Shown piece after piece: positions 1-11,104 of a stretch of 64,000 nucleotides of DNA. Position 1 is the first letter of the stretch. Each line of letters opens with the position of its first letter. The notes below the pieces were generated by a model that was not told where the DNA came from, searched no databases, and saw only the letters and a list, made by a program, of their open reading frames with translations. The DNA comes from Cryptomeria japonica (lineage: Eukaryota > Streptophyta > Pinopsida > Cupressales > Cupressaceae). Both the position numbers and the translations under genes were made by a program. The stretch lies in NCBI RefSeq assembly GCF_030272615.1, contig NC_081408.1, forward strand, positions 407,077,889 to 407,141,888, read 5' to 3'.

Positions 1-114
1 TTTTGCCAAATGAATGAAATGAAGTTCACTTTTAGGGGCATAGGATAATAAAGAAAAAAAACAACTTAAAAAAACTTTTTAAAATGTGTTTTTTGGTTGC
101 CTTTTTTCATGCCC

Positions 115-275
115 AATGTCGGCCAAGTCTGCATGACGGGACTTGCCGAGTTTGGGCAAAATCGCCGAGTTGGCGAGTTGGGTGAGTTTGCCGCTGGACT
201 CGGCCGAGTCTAAGTCCGAGTTTGCTGAACTCGTGGGGGGTGACTTGGACTCAGACTCGCTGAGTTGGGCGATTT
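115..275. repeat. Degenerate GAGT-rich repeat block
   Basis: A G/C-richer block in AT-rich surroundings is built from imperfect short units around the words GAGTTGGCGAGT and CCGAGTC. The units do not keep a fixed period and no ORF uses them convincingly. It looks like an old satellite-like or transposon-derived segment. No function can be assigned. Confidence 0.5.
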
Positions 276-297
276 ATGGCAATTTTTCGTTTCTCTG

Positions 298-345
298 GTT
301 TATACTCATGTGTTGTGGTTGAAACCACAATTTTGTACATCCTTG
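298..345 (+). repeat. Dispersed repeat copy 1 with 8-bp-arm palindrome
   Basis: This segment recurs in inverted orientation at 26604-26648, with only a few differences over about 45 bases. Its core is a near-perfect palindrome, TTGTGGTT-GA-AACCACAA. At the second copy, a purine-rich tract lies on the - strand just before it (complement near 26665-26685), as expected if this word starts an LTR. The LTR-start reading is an inference. Confidence 0.5.
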
Positions 346-501
346 TGGGTGTACAAATTTTTCAACCAACATATCCCTAGTTTGGTTCCTCATCATATTT
401 AGGTGCCAACACATCTAGATCCTAAGGACTTAAGGGCTAGTTGCTTTGTTCAAAGAAAATATGTACTTCATGTGTGATTGAATTTCTAAACAAGTCTCTC
501 T

Positions 502-891
502 TTAAGTCACCAATACTGAATCTATCATATTCACTCTCCAAAGGCTTTGTTTGGACATCCAACTAGTATCCATTTGGACCAACATCAATGGAATGAGTAA
601 GAGATCATAATCACTAGCTGGTTTGGAGACTTCATCAAATTTGCCTTTAACGTGCTCTTCTTCTAAGGATGCATTAGTGATCTCAACTACACCAACATTA
701 GTACTAGTGCCATCAAGAAGGTCAATAGTTTCAAAAACATCATTAGATAAATCTGAACTTGAACTCAAGGCTGCTGTTTTGTCTCTTCCTTCATGCACAA
801 TCTCATCAACAGTAGTTGTATGCATGTCTAATGAGTCATCCTGGGGCTTTATCATACACTCCTCGTGAGGTAAGGCAATCTCTCCATCCAA
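502..891 (-). CDS. Unidentified ORF, 129 codons
   Basis: An open frame of 129 codons encodes an acidic, Ser/Thr/Asp-rich polypeptide with no domain I recognise. There are no obvious splice partners and no start context worth noting. It sits between a degenerate repeat and a truncated retrotransposon, so it may be a decayed remnant of an element's gag-side or accessory ORF, or simply a chance frame. I cannot name a function. Confidence 0.2.
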   Translation of the reverse strand: MDGEIALPHEECMIKPQDDSLDMHTTTVDEIVHEGRDKTAALSSSSDLSNDVFETIDLLDGTSTNVGVVEITNASLEEEHVKGKFDEVSKPASDYDLLLIPLMLVQMDTSWMSKQSLWRVNMIDSVLVT

Positions 892-1755
892 ATTCTTAGC
901 TATGAACTCCTTTTAATCTACCTGCTCCTCATTAACCAAATAATGTTTCAGCTTCTCCTCACATTGTTTGAAGACATTGCTAACCAAATCATATGTAATT
1001 GTAGTGATTTATTCTTGCTTCCAAATAGCCACCAACATGGATAAAATTAACTGGTAGATAATATCACTTTTGTTCATGATTAGGGTTATAATGGTTTACA
1101 TGCAAGAAGATATAGTTTATTCATGATCCTTACTGATAGAAGCTATGAAATATTGGAACTTTTGAAAAATGAGATCACCACAGTCTAATCAACCAAGAGA
1201 ACACTTGATCTGACCTTAGCCATAAATTCTAAAATCTTCATCCTCTTACTAAAAGAAGGGCTCTTGGTATCACCTGATCCATGAAAACTATCAATGATCA
1301 GCTGTATATCTCCCTCAATATGTCATCATTGTAGGGTGCTTCAGGAGCTGAAATTCTCATAATTTCACTGAGACAAATGGTGACTGGAAGTCTCACATCT
1401 TCATCTAGATGCTTCATAATTTGGGACTAGACTAATGCAACTAATGGTTTGGTTGCCCATTTCAACACCTCAAAATCTGATTGGTTGAATTTTGGCAGAT
1501 TTATAGCAGATTTGAGAGGTAAATAATAACAGTTTGAAGAAGAGAGTTATAGCTCTTGTGAAGACAATTTTTGAATGAGGGGTTGGAGCCTCTAAAATTT
1601 GTAACAAGTAATTTAATACAGGTAGTATTTTTGCCATGGTTTTCTCTTGCAAGGGTTTCCATGTAAAAGTTGTTGATGCTCATTGTTTTCTCATATGTGC
1701 TAAATTAGAATTAAATCATTAAGAAATTAAATAAGTTTTAGAAAGGTAGAAATTG
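892..1755. other. Non-coding stretch, nothing recognised
   Basis: AT-rich sequence. Only short overlapping frames of about 60 codons on the - strand (around 1470-1683) are present, and they have no domain content. No RNA gene or repeat structure was seen. Confidence 0.4.
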
Positions 1756-1758
1756 TTG

Positions 1759-2079
1759 TTATACTGATTCACGCCCCTCACCTCCTCTCCCACCTTCGCA
1801 AGATAATTGCGTGCAAGAGATAGTTGAACCATCAACTACCATAACTTTGAATCCATCAACCTCCTTAGTTAACAAGCCTCTCTTTGCAACATTCCTTTCA
1901 TCAATAAAATTGTGAGTTGCTCCAGTATCAATAAGGGCAATAACTTGGTGCTCTCCAAGTAGTCTCCAAACTCTAAAAGACTCATTTTTATGAATGCTAG
2001 ACAATTGAGCAACTACACCCCTATCATCTTGATCACTTTTAGGTCCTTCTGGAGCCTCTTCGTACTCACTCTCCTCCAT
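1759..2079 (-). pseudogene. Retropepsin-like aspartic protease, truncated
   Basis: The frame holds the retrotransposon protease signature DTGATHNFI at about residues 51-59, the catalytic Asp-Thr-Gly loop of pepsin-fold retroelement proteases. The flanking hydrophobic words (VIALI before; GFKVMVVDGSTISC after) match the family layout. The family normally continues for another 40-50 residues with the flap and the second structural half, and then into RT. Here it breaks off after the CTQLSC word into a Gly/Arg-rich tail encoded by unrelated sequence. It is in frame with the zinc-knuckle ORF upstream, separated only by a stop at about 2089, as expected for one gag-pol polyprotein. Not functional. 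Confidence 0.8.
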
Positions 2080-2088
2080 ATCAGTCTG

Positions 2089-2388
2089 TTATTCTGAAAT
2101 TTCAGAATCTGATCCATTGGCTGAATAGGCCTCCATTTGATGTGCATTGCCCTTTCCATGACACCTATGACCCGGGGCCCATGGTTCTTTGCATGAGTAA
2201 CATAGATTCTTCCTTCGGAGCTCTTGGCGGAGCTCATCATCCATTCGAGGGGGAAACTTCTTCGACTGATTGGAAAATTTCTTCTTATCTTTTTGATAGG
2301 AGAGGCTTGAACTAAAATTTTGGCTTAGGGGCAGCCAACTCCATGCTCCTTGATTTTTTGATTGCTTCAGCCAAGGTGGGTGGATCAA
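2089..2388 (-). pseudogene. Gag C-terminal region with zinc knuckle
   Basis: A single zinc knuckle of the form CYSC-x7-HRC lies near residues 63-76, preceded by a basic Arg/Lys-rich stretch and followed by an acidic linker. This is the nucleocapsid part of a Ty3/gypsy gag polyprotein, which binds element RNA in the particle. It is out of frame with the larger gag ORF upstream, so there is a frameshift between about 2390 and 2452. It is in frame with the protease ORF downstream. The predicted first residues are noise from the out-of-frame boundary. Confidence 0.75.
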
Positions 2389-2452
2389 AGGCTTTAAACC
2401 ATCCTTTCAAGGGTTCTTCAAGTCCTTCATTGAATAGAACTACTAGCCTTTT

Positions 2453-3406
2453 CTAAAAAATACCGGTAACCATAACTGAAAGGCTTTGAAACTCAACTAT
2501 GTAGGTGTCCAAAGAGCCCTTCTGCTTTAATTGTGCAAGCTCCCGAAATTTCACCTCTGGATCTTTAGTATCAAATATTTCAATGAGCTTGTTGGTGAAC
2601 TCATTATAGGTGTTAATCAAGCCATGGCCAAGGGTGACCAACCCATGATACCACCACTTTTGAGCAGCTCCATCCAAGTGCAAGGTAGCAAACTTGATAG
2701 CATCTTCCTCTGGCATTGGCCTCAAAGACAAATATTTGTCCAACTTCTTAACCCATGCTCTAGCCGAACACTTATTGCTCCCATCAAAATGAGCTCGAGT
2801 CACCTTCCCAAGAGCTTGTTGATAGTCTCTCGGAGCGGAATAACGGCTCTCATATCTCCCATCCCTTCTCTTCTTCTGGTTCATGTATTGGTCAAGGGTG
2901 AGGATGTTTCGAATCTCCGTTGGAAGAGAGGCATACTCCATGTAGCTAGCCCTTATCTCATCGGCCATTGGAACCTCCACTTCAGGTGGCGGTGCTTCCT
3001 TTGGAAGGAAGACGGGTTGCAAAGGTCTTGAAACAGACCCAACGGGAGTTCCACCATTGTTGCTACTCTGGTTGCTTCCATTCCTATTTCCTCCAGAGTT
3101 ATTAGAGGTGCTGGCATTATTTCCATTAGTGGGTTGATTAGGAATGCCACCAGCATTTTGATTTAATTTTGCCAACAACTAGGACATCATGTCCAACATG
3201 GTATCAAACTTCTTTTCAACTCTCTCTGCGGCCCCATTAGAATCTGATGTTCTTTCTGCCATGGTATCAACTGAATCAGCGGAATCAACTTCTATCTCTT
3301 TGCTTCTCAAAACCTCAGAAAAAGTCTCTTCAACTGGAATAGTTGGAATCTGATACTGTTGTCTTTTCTGTTCTATGTTGTAGTATATGACGTCTCTATC
3401 ACTCAT
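2453..3406 (-). pseudogene. Retrotransposon gag polyprotein (capsid region)
   Basis: Two ORFs (3406-3179 and 3178-2453) are continuous in one frame, interrupted by one in-frame TAG near 3180. The second has the classic retrotransposon gag core: an ARAWVKKLDKYLSLRPMPEE segment, then KFATLHLDGAAQKWW, then FRELAQLKQKGSLDTYIVEF. Upstream is a low-complexity Asn/Ser/Gly stretch and a start Met at 3406, just downstream of the primer-binding site. The product would form the virus-like particle. The TAG and the downstream frameshift make it non-functional. Confidence 0.8.
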
Positions 3407-3443
3407 GGAGAACTCTGACTACACAGGCTGGCAGGATAACCAT

Positions 3444-3454
3444 CTCTGATACCA
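3444..3454 (-). promoter_or_regulatory. Primer-binding site, tRNA-iMet type
   Basis: On the - strand, one base after the LTR end (CA), the sequence reads TGGTATCAGAG. This matches the first 11 bases of the plant initiator-Met tRNA 3'-end complement used by many Ty3/gypsy and copia elements. Confidence 0.8.
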
Positions 3455-3795
3455 CTGAGATAGGCCCCTTAATTTGTTTTTTGGTTTTTTCACAATTAGC
3501 AATCAACACCAACACTCGTTAGGGTTAGATAATGAAAATCAACACTGCTGAAAGTAACCCTTTCACTTTCTGATCACCGAGAGCCCAATATGGGAAGGTG
3601 AGAGCATACGGTGTCAAGGGGATCATTAGCTCAATAAACTGCCGGAAATGAAATCTCAAATACAGTACTGGGCAGCAAGCCAACCCCTTCCGCTTATCTA
3701 GCAGGTGTAAGAACTTCTACAACAGTATAGCGGTGCAACCAGCCAATTTAGAAGATTACAAAACTGAAAGAATATCAATCATAGCAATCACTCAA

Positions 3796-4052
3796 CCACT
3801 TATTCAGTGGGAGGACTGAAAATGAAATTACAATCAACTCAACCGCTTATTCAGTGGGAGGACAACATTACAACAAATAAGGTGGCAAGCCGGCCTCTTC
3901 CACTTATGTAGTGGGACTAAGAGAAACAATCCAAATAGATAGCTGTTAGTACTACTAATCATCTTTACAATGCAAACATGGATTATCATAATTATGAAAA
4001 ATCACTATCCAGAGCTAGGCGGCGAAGCCAGCCTCTTCCACTTATGCAGTGG
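3796..4052. repeat. Repeated mini-hairpin CCACT-N5-AGTGG in LTR
   Basis: The 15-base unit CCRCTTATNNAGTGG occurs at 3796-3810, 3843-3857, 3900-3914 and 4038-4052, with a degenerate copy near 3690. Each can fold into a 5-bp stem with a 5-base loop. One copy has a G in the left arm, which could still pair as G:T on one strand. Confidence 0.65.
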
Positions 4053-4860
4053 GACTAGAGAAATCAATAGAAATTGTTGTTAGTACTACTAACCAGCATT
4101 ACAAAATGATTCATCATAGATATTCAAATGCTAATAACCAAACCAACAGCTGCAACTTATTACCAAGACCCTTCTCACCACACATTACTCACACACCTGA
4201 AAACCAACTTCAGTCTCGAAAAACTGAATTTGAAGTGAATGAACAGCAGGCTGGAAATGAAGACCAGCAACATAAAACCCCCACAAAACACTTCTATCTC
4301 ACTCCAAACACACCCAAATTAACTCTAAACACACCCCCAAAGACCAAAGAAATTCAACGACTAGAGCAGAACTAAGAAAATGATGCTAACAATTCAGAAT
4401 CAGCATAACACGCAACCCAAACATCTCCCAACAAGGGCATCTACAACAAAAAAGTACGACTTGCAATATAAAATCCAATACTCTGAGATATTCAACGAAA
4501 ACTTACAAGATGAATCGCCCAATGCATAGGAATTGAACAAGCAAACACCCAGAATGAGCTGACACACACACACAAGGAGCTACGAACAAAAACACGCTTC
4601 AACTACACTGGAAAACAACAACCTGGAAACACACTACAACACTCCCAAAAATCATAAATCCATAAAACTTCATCTTCATTGAGCCCCAATCTGCTCCTCT
4701 GGATGAGAAACAGTCACAGATTCAGCTAGGCGCTATCTCTCAAGCACGAAACTGAAAACACTAGGAGGTAAGCATCCCTCGAAGCAAAAGTTTGACAGTA
4801 TTTTAGTAGCACTTCGTTATCAAAGCAAGAATGGATACCAAAATGAGAGCCCAAGGCTTG

Positions 4861-4870
4861 TATTTATAAC
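4861..4870 (-). promoter_or_regulatory. Candidate TATA box of the LTR
   Basis: The - strand reads GTTATAAATA, placed inside the LTR as expected for a Pol II LTR promoter. No transcript evidence is available. Confidence 0.45.
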
Positions 4871-5425
4871 TTTTTGCCAACCAAATTCAAATTCAAATGC
4901 TCTCCAAATGCGCCCAAACCAAATGCCATTCCATTTCACCCACATTTGGTGTTGTATTTCATTTCATTTCCTCGCACAAGTTTGCCCAACTCACATTCAC
5001 CCTTAATCACCCTTTTTTGATAAATGTAAGTTTCATAAAATAAAGTGTAAAGTGGGCGCCCAACTATGACTTCCAAATAAAAATATAACTAAGGCAATAT
5101 ACTTTGAAAATCGCCCCATTTGCCTTGAGTTATAATTTAGTCAGTAACACCATGTCGACCCCCTTGAAGTCATAAACAAATTTCGCCTAGGCCAGGGATA
5201 AAAATAAAGTATTAAAAAATACTTCCTCTTCCAAATACTGAATATTGCCAAAATGAACTGAGGCCAAGGTGCTAAACTGCATTGCCGAAAATAGACACTG
5301 AGCTGAGTTGCCGAAACCCTGCTAAAAATAGCATTGCCAAAAATAGTACTTATTATAAGTAGCATACTGCTAAAAATAGTAAGTGTTTCCAAAGTGATTT
5401 TTACCACATTTTGAGCAGTTGCCGA

Positions 5426-5560
5426 ACTTACTAAAAATAGTAAGTCCTAGAAAGGTCTTCAAATTGATTTGCATGTTATACCATCGCAGATCTCTCAGAA
5501 AACCCAGAAAAACCTAGAGAACTCAACTGCTTCTACCTCCACTTACTAAAAATAGTAAGT
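5426..5560. repeat. Two identical perfect palindromes in LTR
   Basis: ACTTACTA-AAAA-TAGTAAGT occurs twice exactly, at 5426-5445 and 5541-5560. Partial versions (CTAAAAATAG words) lie at about 5323-5385. Each is a perfect 8-bp-arm inverted repeat with an A4 spacer, within the first 400 bases of the LTR in element orientation (the U3 side). Confidence 0.7.
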
Positions 5561-5790
5561 CAGTTAAACTCCATTACTTGCTAAACATGTACCCTCATTG
5601 CTAAGATTTCTGAAAACCCAGAAGGAATCCAGAACCCAAACTGACAAACTCCAACATGCAAGCCTTCGAAAATGCAAAAATATCCTCCCAGAGGTAGGAA
5701 ACCCTAATTTCTGCTTCCGACTAGCCTACGGGTCTCTAAAATAGGCTAACGGTCAACTACACTGATTACTGCCGAGAAGGGGACATTACA

Positions 5791-7241
5791 GTAACATAGC
5801 TATAGGTGAAACCTATGAATTAACTAATTTGGGCTTTGCTAGTTAGACATCTTACCTCTCATTCCATCAATTCTTTCTCAATCACCATAAAGTCCATTAA
5901 AGGTGTGTACCTTGGCCAGGGTGGGTGTGCACCTTGGCTAGGTGCGCACCCTAGCCAAGGTGTGTACCTAATATGTTTCGTTCTGCCTCTTTTTCTTGCT
6001 TTCAAGTTTTTCTTCATGGAGCTTCCTATTCCTTTTTTACTTTCTTTGTGTCTTTTGATCCTCTTCCATTGTGCCTTTCTATCATTGTAGAATAACTGGG
6101 GCTTTCTCTCCACAAAATAGCAGCATAAGAAAAGACTTCTCTTGGATTAGTTCAGAAGGGAAAATTGACTGAACTTGAGATGAGGGAGTAAGCTGTTTGT
6201 TGTAATTCTTGACATATGAACTTTGTTAGAAAAATACTTTGTAATGATGCTGATAAACTTAATAATATCAACAAAAATTTATGTGCTATTATAACCTAAT
6301 GGCACAGATCCCAAAAAATAATGACAATCATAGGCTCATAGCATACATGATAACAGCTAAAAGAGAATCTAGAGACAAAATTAAGAGCTATTCCAGTGGT
6401 CATTCCTCTAGTTCAAGTAAGTAACATATATCCAAAGCATTGATCAAGGCTAACAAGGATGTTTACATGCTCACTGCATAATTTTCATAGATTATGGAAA
6501 GTGGTGGTGAACTTGGATAATATTAACTACTAAACTGTTTGTTTTACTTCTGTTATGACTTAAAAATGCAGATTTATTACTGATCAGGCAGTAGATATGC
6601 ATGAATAAATTAATAACTTAAACTACATTTTTTTACATTATGCTATTTTGGGTGCATTGAAAGCAGTCAACCTACCCGATGGTTGGCAACTCCAATGCAA
6701 CTAAGCATCATCTTATGATAAAAGTTCTTCATGTGGATTTGTAGGATTGGACAAATTCTAGATAACTTTGACTTTAATTGTTGCCTCTTGTTGGTACTGT
6801 TGATATATTTTTAAAAACTTCTGCATTTATTATTTGAGTAGCACATCGAAATGTATGCTAGATGAACAAAGAAACAATATGTTGTGTTATTCAACATTCA
6901 TTACTACTAGTATGAATGTATTGCTAATGGTTACTCATAGAGTTCCTTAAGTTCTCTGTAATTTAAAATAAAGAGCTTTTTAGCCTATTACAATGGATAT
7001 TTGAAGTCTCATTTGAGTTCCAACTGGAAACCACTAAAAAGACCTGATTGTCACAACACTGCTGACAGCCCGACACATGTGAATATCTCCCTATGTTGAT
7101 TTTTTTACTGACAATTATGAATTCTTTAAACTTGCATGATCAATTTCAGTAAAGAGATAAAATCCAAGAATGAGGTTTCTAATATTTTTAGGCAAATTCC
7201 TCAATTTCTTGAAAACAATATATTGATGATGTGATTTGTAG
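5791..7241. other. Intergenic or SHOC1 intron sequence
   Basis: AT-rich sequence between the LTR and the first recognised SHOC1 exon. It contains a strong palindrome at 5930-5962. A possible small exon (acceptor-like cacag near 6306, donor-like gtaagt near 6416, open for about 36 codons) is too weak to call. No transposon core was seen. Confidence 0.4.
5930..5962. repeat. Inverted repeat, 13-bp perfect arms
   Basis: CACCTTGGCTAGG at 5930-5942 and its exact reverse complement CCTAGCCAAGGTG at 5950-5962 flank a 7-base loop. A related word (TACCTTGGCCAGGG) lies just upstream near 5908, so the palindrome may be part of a small repeat cluster. Confidence 0.75.
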
Positions 7242-7802
7242 GGAAATCAATGCTGGTTGTCTTCTTTATTGCAAGAAGATGCACTGAACCATGAATCAAC
7301 AGAATGGCAGTTAACTGATGGTTGTACCATTGACAAAGATTCAATGCAGACATCTCTCACCACAGATACAAAATTGGAAGGGGGCATCCCAGAAAGAAAT
7401 GTATGTGTTGATATTGTAGGCTTAAATGCAGAGTCTCCAGTGACATCTTCATTAGGAGAGTTAGATTTTGTTCATGGGAAGAAACCCAAATTGAATGAAT
7501 CTCATCATATGATAGTTATTATAAACATTAGAGAATTTGATGAAGAAATGATTGGTTTTCGCCGAAGTTCCTACCAAAAGATTCTAGCTTTGGAAAAAGA
7601 GGGATTACAGGTAGTAGAAAGGGAGTACTATCTTCCAGTTGATCTGATATTTGGCACTTCTGTCTGCTTAGTATGGTATACTGCAAGAAAGCTTGGGCAT
7701 TATAAATCCCTCTCACAAGACTGTACCATATCCACGGGCATTGCAAATGTGGCAGATAACCTGTTAATGTCACTGAGCTTTTCTTTTCAAGATTGTATAA
7801 TG
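7242..7802 (+). CDS. SHOC1: SHOC1/ZIP2 meiotic crossover protein, exon (XPF-like domain part)
   Basis: This exon runs from an acceptor (…ttgtag, 7236-7241) to a donor (atg|gtaaga at 7803), both in phase 0. It encodes the XPF-like central region of plant SHOC1, the homologue of yeast Zip2. The diagnostic segment is FRRSSYQKILALEKEGLQVVERE, about residues 101-123 of the exon product, followed by PVDLIF and CLVWYTARKLG. SHOC1 pairs with the ERCC1-like protein PTD and promotes class I (ZMM) crossovers in the meiotic nucleus (family knowledge). The in-frame TAG of the acceptor rules out coding extension leftwards. Earlier exons, including most of the protein, are not seen in the window. Identification rests on remembered family motifs, not a search. 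Confidence 0.85.
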
Positions 7803-9432
7803 GTAAGACTGGCTATCCCTGTTTTCTTCATGTGAATTTAAGTATGTCTTGTGTGGTGCATGCTGTAGGTGTTGTCTGATAATATTTTAATTCCTTATAA
7901 ATCAGACTGTGACTTCACCTGAGAAAATATAGTGAGAATATTCTTCTAGGATGCCTGCTGTAGGTGAGGGTTTTGACCTGTTTAATGGATTCGAAGATGA
8001 ATTCAAGTTGAATCTGAGCTTTTTATTGCCAGTAAAGAGTTCAAACAGTTGCAGTAAAAGTTGAAAAAAACCTGATTGTGACCATTATCATTTTCTTTGA
8101 GAAACCCTAGATTTATAGCACACAAAAAGATTGAAACATTAGTAATAGAATGTAGCTGAGGATTGAAATTGTAGGAAAATGAATGAATGAAATAACTCAA
8201 TAATGTATTAAATTATTAATGATTAACCATCCTTGTACATAATGTGTCCTACCCAACCTGCAATGAAGTATCCCCATTCCATGTATAGACTATACCAGCC
8301 ATATGATTGTCTTAGTATCATGACAGATGCAAGTCTCTGAGATGGTTAGAACATTACAATCACTGACATACCTAATTAGACCTTGTCAAAGACAGTTGCA
8401 AGAAGCCCAACCAGGGGCTGCCACTGTACAATAGAATGGTCTGCAAAACCAATGGATGTTTCTAGCCCTAGATGAATCTGTTCCTGTTACCAAATATTTC
8501 TCGTGCCATTGCCTCCATGTAACTTGGTGCCTTCTGAGGGACATTCATGTTGCGGTGCCTCTTTATTACGCATTACATAATTTACATCCAAATAAGAGGT
8601 GAGAGGAGGTAGGGCTGGAACAAAAATCCAGATCCTCAGCCTTACCATCGCTGTACATGCCATGATATATTATGCCTTGGCCTTCTATCGTGTCAAGTGC
8701 TTTTGCACCATCCACTGCCTTTTCAGTCCTGCTGCAAGATTTCAAGCTGCCCTTGTTCGCATGCAAAAAGTTGGGATATATTAGGAAAGAAAAATATCCA
8801 GCAGCAAATTAACTATATATATATATATATATACACTATTTGTGTTTGTTCTGTAGCATTATTGAGCATTTTTTTCAAATGGGTGTTCTCTTTGTTTAAC
8901 ATGGTCCCTCATCAGGACAATTTCTCTCTAATTACGAAAAATCCTACTCCATTGTCTGAGGAAACTGTGATCATTTCCTTCAAAGAAACTAATCCCATGG
9001 CCCAACTATCCAGACTTTATACCTTAAATAATTCAAATTTAGACTTTTACTAGATTTATGTTTATGGTAGTAAGCTAGTAACTCTCAGAAATTCTTTGAC
9101 ACTACCAGCATTGGTGTATTTTGTTGCTATTGTCACATTTCAGTTTCATCCGAGAATACTTCATTGTTTCTTCTGCATATACTACAGTGAATTCCTTGCA
9201 TGCCAACAATATTACATTCACTTTTATTAATTGGTCACTTCTGTATGATTATGGCTCTCTAATACAAGAACAAAGTAATTGTATTCCAAAAAGTGCAATG
9301 TTCAAAATGTGACTACTTTAGAATTGGAAGTTATATTTGAATAAAAAAATCTAACATATGCCCAGTTTGCCATAAAATTACAACACTACTACTTTCATAG
9401 CTTCATTAATTAGAATTCCTGATATTATGCAG
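7803..9432 (+). other. SHOC1 intron, 1.63 kb
   Basis: GT (7803) to AG (9432), phase 0. Removing it joins the residues …QDCIM to IFEGED, which matches the family order. It contains a (TA)n microsatellite at 8814-8833 and no recognisable transposon ORF. Confidence 0.8.
8814..8833. repeat. (TA)n microsatellite in SHOC1 intron
   Basis: An uninterrupted run of ten TA dinucleotides. Confidence 0.9.
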
Positions 9433-11022
9433 ATCTTTGAAGGCGAGGATACTTTTCTTACTGAAGTAATTGAAACTTCAGATGATCTGTATGCTTCTGC
9501 TGTTGGAATGGGGATCCGTTTGCATTGTTTTGTATCAGGATCATCAGAAACCACAGATAATATACTTTTAAACTGCATCAGAATGGCAAGGAAATTAACA
9601 GAAGTTTCTTATCCTGTTATGATGGAATCAGAAACACTAGGAGAATTCTTTCTCGCAAAATTCCCTTCAATCAACCCTGTTACTGCTCATGCAGTATTAT
9701 CTTGTGCAGATACCCTCTCTGAGTTTATTTGTCTAACACTTGAACATCGAATACATTTTATGGCAAAATTTGATGTACTCAAGCTAAGTGCAATTTTATT
9801 CAGTGTACAGTGTAAATATGGTGAACTGGGAGAAACACAGTCTTGCACAACCGACTGCTCATCAACTTTGACCTCACCTTTTAATGGAGAGAGAGATTAT
9901 GCTAGAACAGAAATAAACTCAGACAATCTGAACACCACAGTTAACATTCATTCAGAGGATATGCTTGAAAATGACTATTTAGATACTAATACGCCGTTTC
10001 TGTCCTTTGGATTCAAACAGCAGCCTTCAGAGATATCTCAACGATCAAATAAACAGATTTCAAAATCATGTGAATTGGTTGATAACCATGATTATCACAC
10101 AAATTATGAGCATATCGCAGAACTAAATTGGGGCCGTACATTGGATGATGCTATTGGATATACAAACAGTGGCTTAGTTGATGAGTTGAATCTTTTTCCG
10201 GTCATTGAAGAATCAGTGAGCATCTGCAAGAATTCCCAGAAAGGAGCCTTTGGCAAACCCCAGTATAACATTTCTAGTGGATTTTCCAACTCCAACACAA
10301 ATACTGAATATCCATTATTGGCGTCATTAAATATTAGAAATACTACTAAGCCTTCAAATTTTGATGTATTCAACCAATTGGAGCAGTTTCAGAATAATCT
10401 TCGACAGTATCCATCTTCTACCAAAATTAATGGCCAAATTGATCCATGGAACAATTCAAATAAATCTATGTTATATAGTTTCAATGTTGGAGCAACAAGA
10501 AAACAACCACAGTTGGAAAACAATATGGTACATATTTCTAGCTCCTTAGAAATGGGTGGCTGGAATGATGAGGCAGGCAACTGGAAGCAAAAATCTATAA
10601 GAGATGCTTTAGAAAGGTCACGATCAGCAAAACATCGGAAACTTTCTACTAATTCTACAGATGCAGTTTTTCGAAAAGAACCTGACTTATCATATATTCA
10701 GCACAAATTTAGGGGATCACAAGATCTTTTGCATAGGATACCAAATGAATATTCCTCAGCAGAAGGTAAAAATATGGTTTTGGAAAATCCTCATGTTTTC
10801 TCGTCCTGTCCTGGGCCCAGTCGAGGACACAAAATTCAAAGTCCATCTATTTTTGATAATTACCAATACCAAAGTGAGGTGGAATCAAGAATAGCAGGCA
10901 AGAGAAAACGGAAGAACCTTTTAATGTACTTCAACAAGAAGTCTCCAGGAATGAAAATACAGAAAAACTCAGCATCTTTATCACTGCAGTCATGGACTCC
11001 TGTTGACAAGAGGGCAAAAAAA
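9433..11022 (+). CDS. SHOC1: SHOC1/ZIP2, large penultimate exon
   Basis: A 530-codon exon, phase 0 at both ends (acceptor …tatgcag, donor aaa|gtaagt). It opens with the end of the XPF-like fold (IFEGEDTFLTEVIETSDDLYASAVGMGI). At about residues 66-118 follows the helix-hairpin-helix-like segment with the family word FPSINPVTAHAVLSC. After that comes about 350 residues of poorly conserved, Ser/Asn-rich and probably disordered tail, ending in a basic stretch (GKRKRKN) that may serve nuclear localisation. There are no internal stops or frameshifts, so this part looks like a live gene, unlike its surroundings. The ATG six bases before the exon lies in the intron and should not be used as a start. 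Confidence 0.85.
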
Positions 11023-11104
11023 GTAAGTTGTAGAGCTAAATAATTGCTTTCTCAACATCTGGATATATTTCTATGGACTGATATAACTCTGTGTTCCTAA
11101 ACAG

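Larger units (their letters stand above)
1790..5790 (-). mobile_element. Truncated Ty3/gypsy LTR retrotransposon (5' half)
   Basis: Read on the - strand, the element shows in order: an LTR (5790 to 3456), a primer-binding site (3454-3444), gag (3406-2453), a zinc knuckle (about 2200) and the start of an aspartic protease (2079 to about 1800). Reverse transcriptase, RNase H, integrase and the second LTR are missing. Homology stops inside the protease near 1800, where unrelated sequence begins. The gag and protease types and the initiator-Met primer site fit Ty3/gypsy elements, probably a chromovirus-like lineage (inference). In-frame stops and a frameshift in gag show that it is dead. Confidence 0.8.
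3456..5790 (-). repeat. LTR of the truncated Ty3/gypsy element (2.3 kb)
   Basis: On the - strand the segment begins TGTAATGTCCCC near 5790 and ends CTATCTCA at 3456, directly before the primer-binding site. It therefore has canonical TG...CA ends. The partner LTR is absent from the window, so LTR divergence cannot date the insertion. Inside are a TATA-like promoter word, several small palindromes and repeated mini-hairpins, described separately. Confidence 0.75.

Noticed and set aside
5859..6113. Overlapping 84-codon ORFs on both strands
   Set aside because: They are produced by the palindromic G/C-rich island; neither has protein-like features.
6307..6415. Possible extra SHOC1 exon (open about 36 codons, acceptor-like and donor-like edges)
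   Set aside because: No remembered SHOC1 motif in its translation, and short frames with splice-like edges are common in AT-rich DNA.
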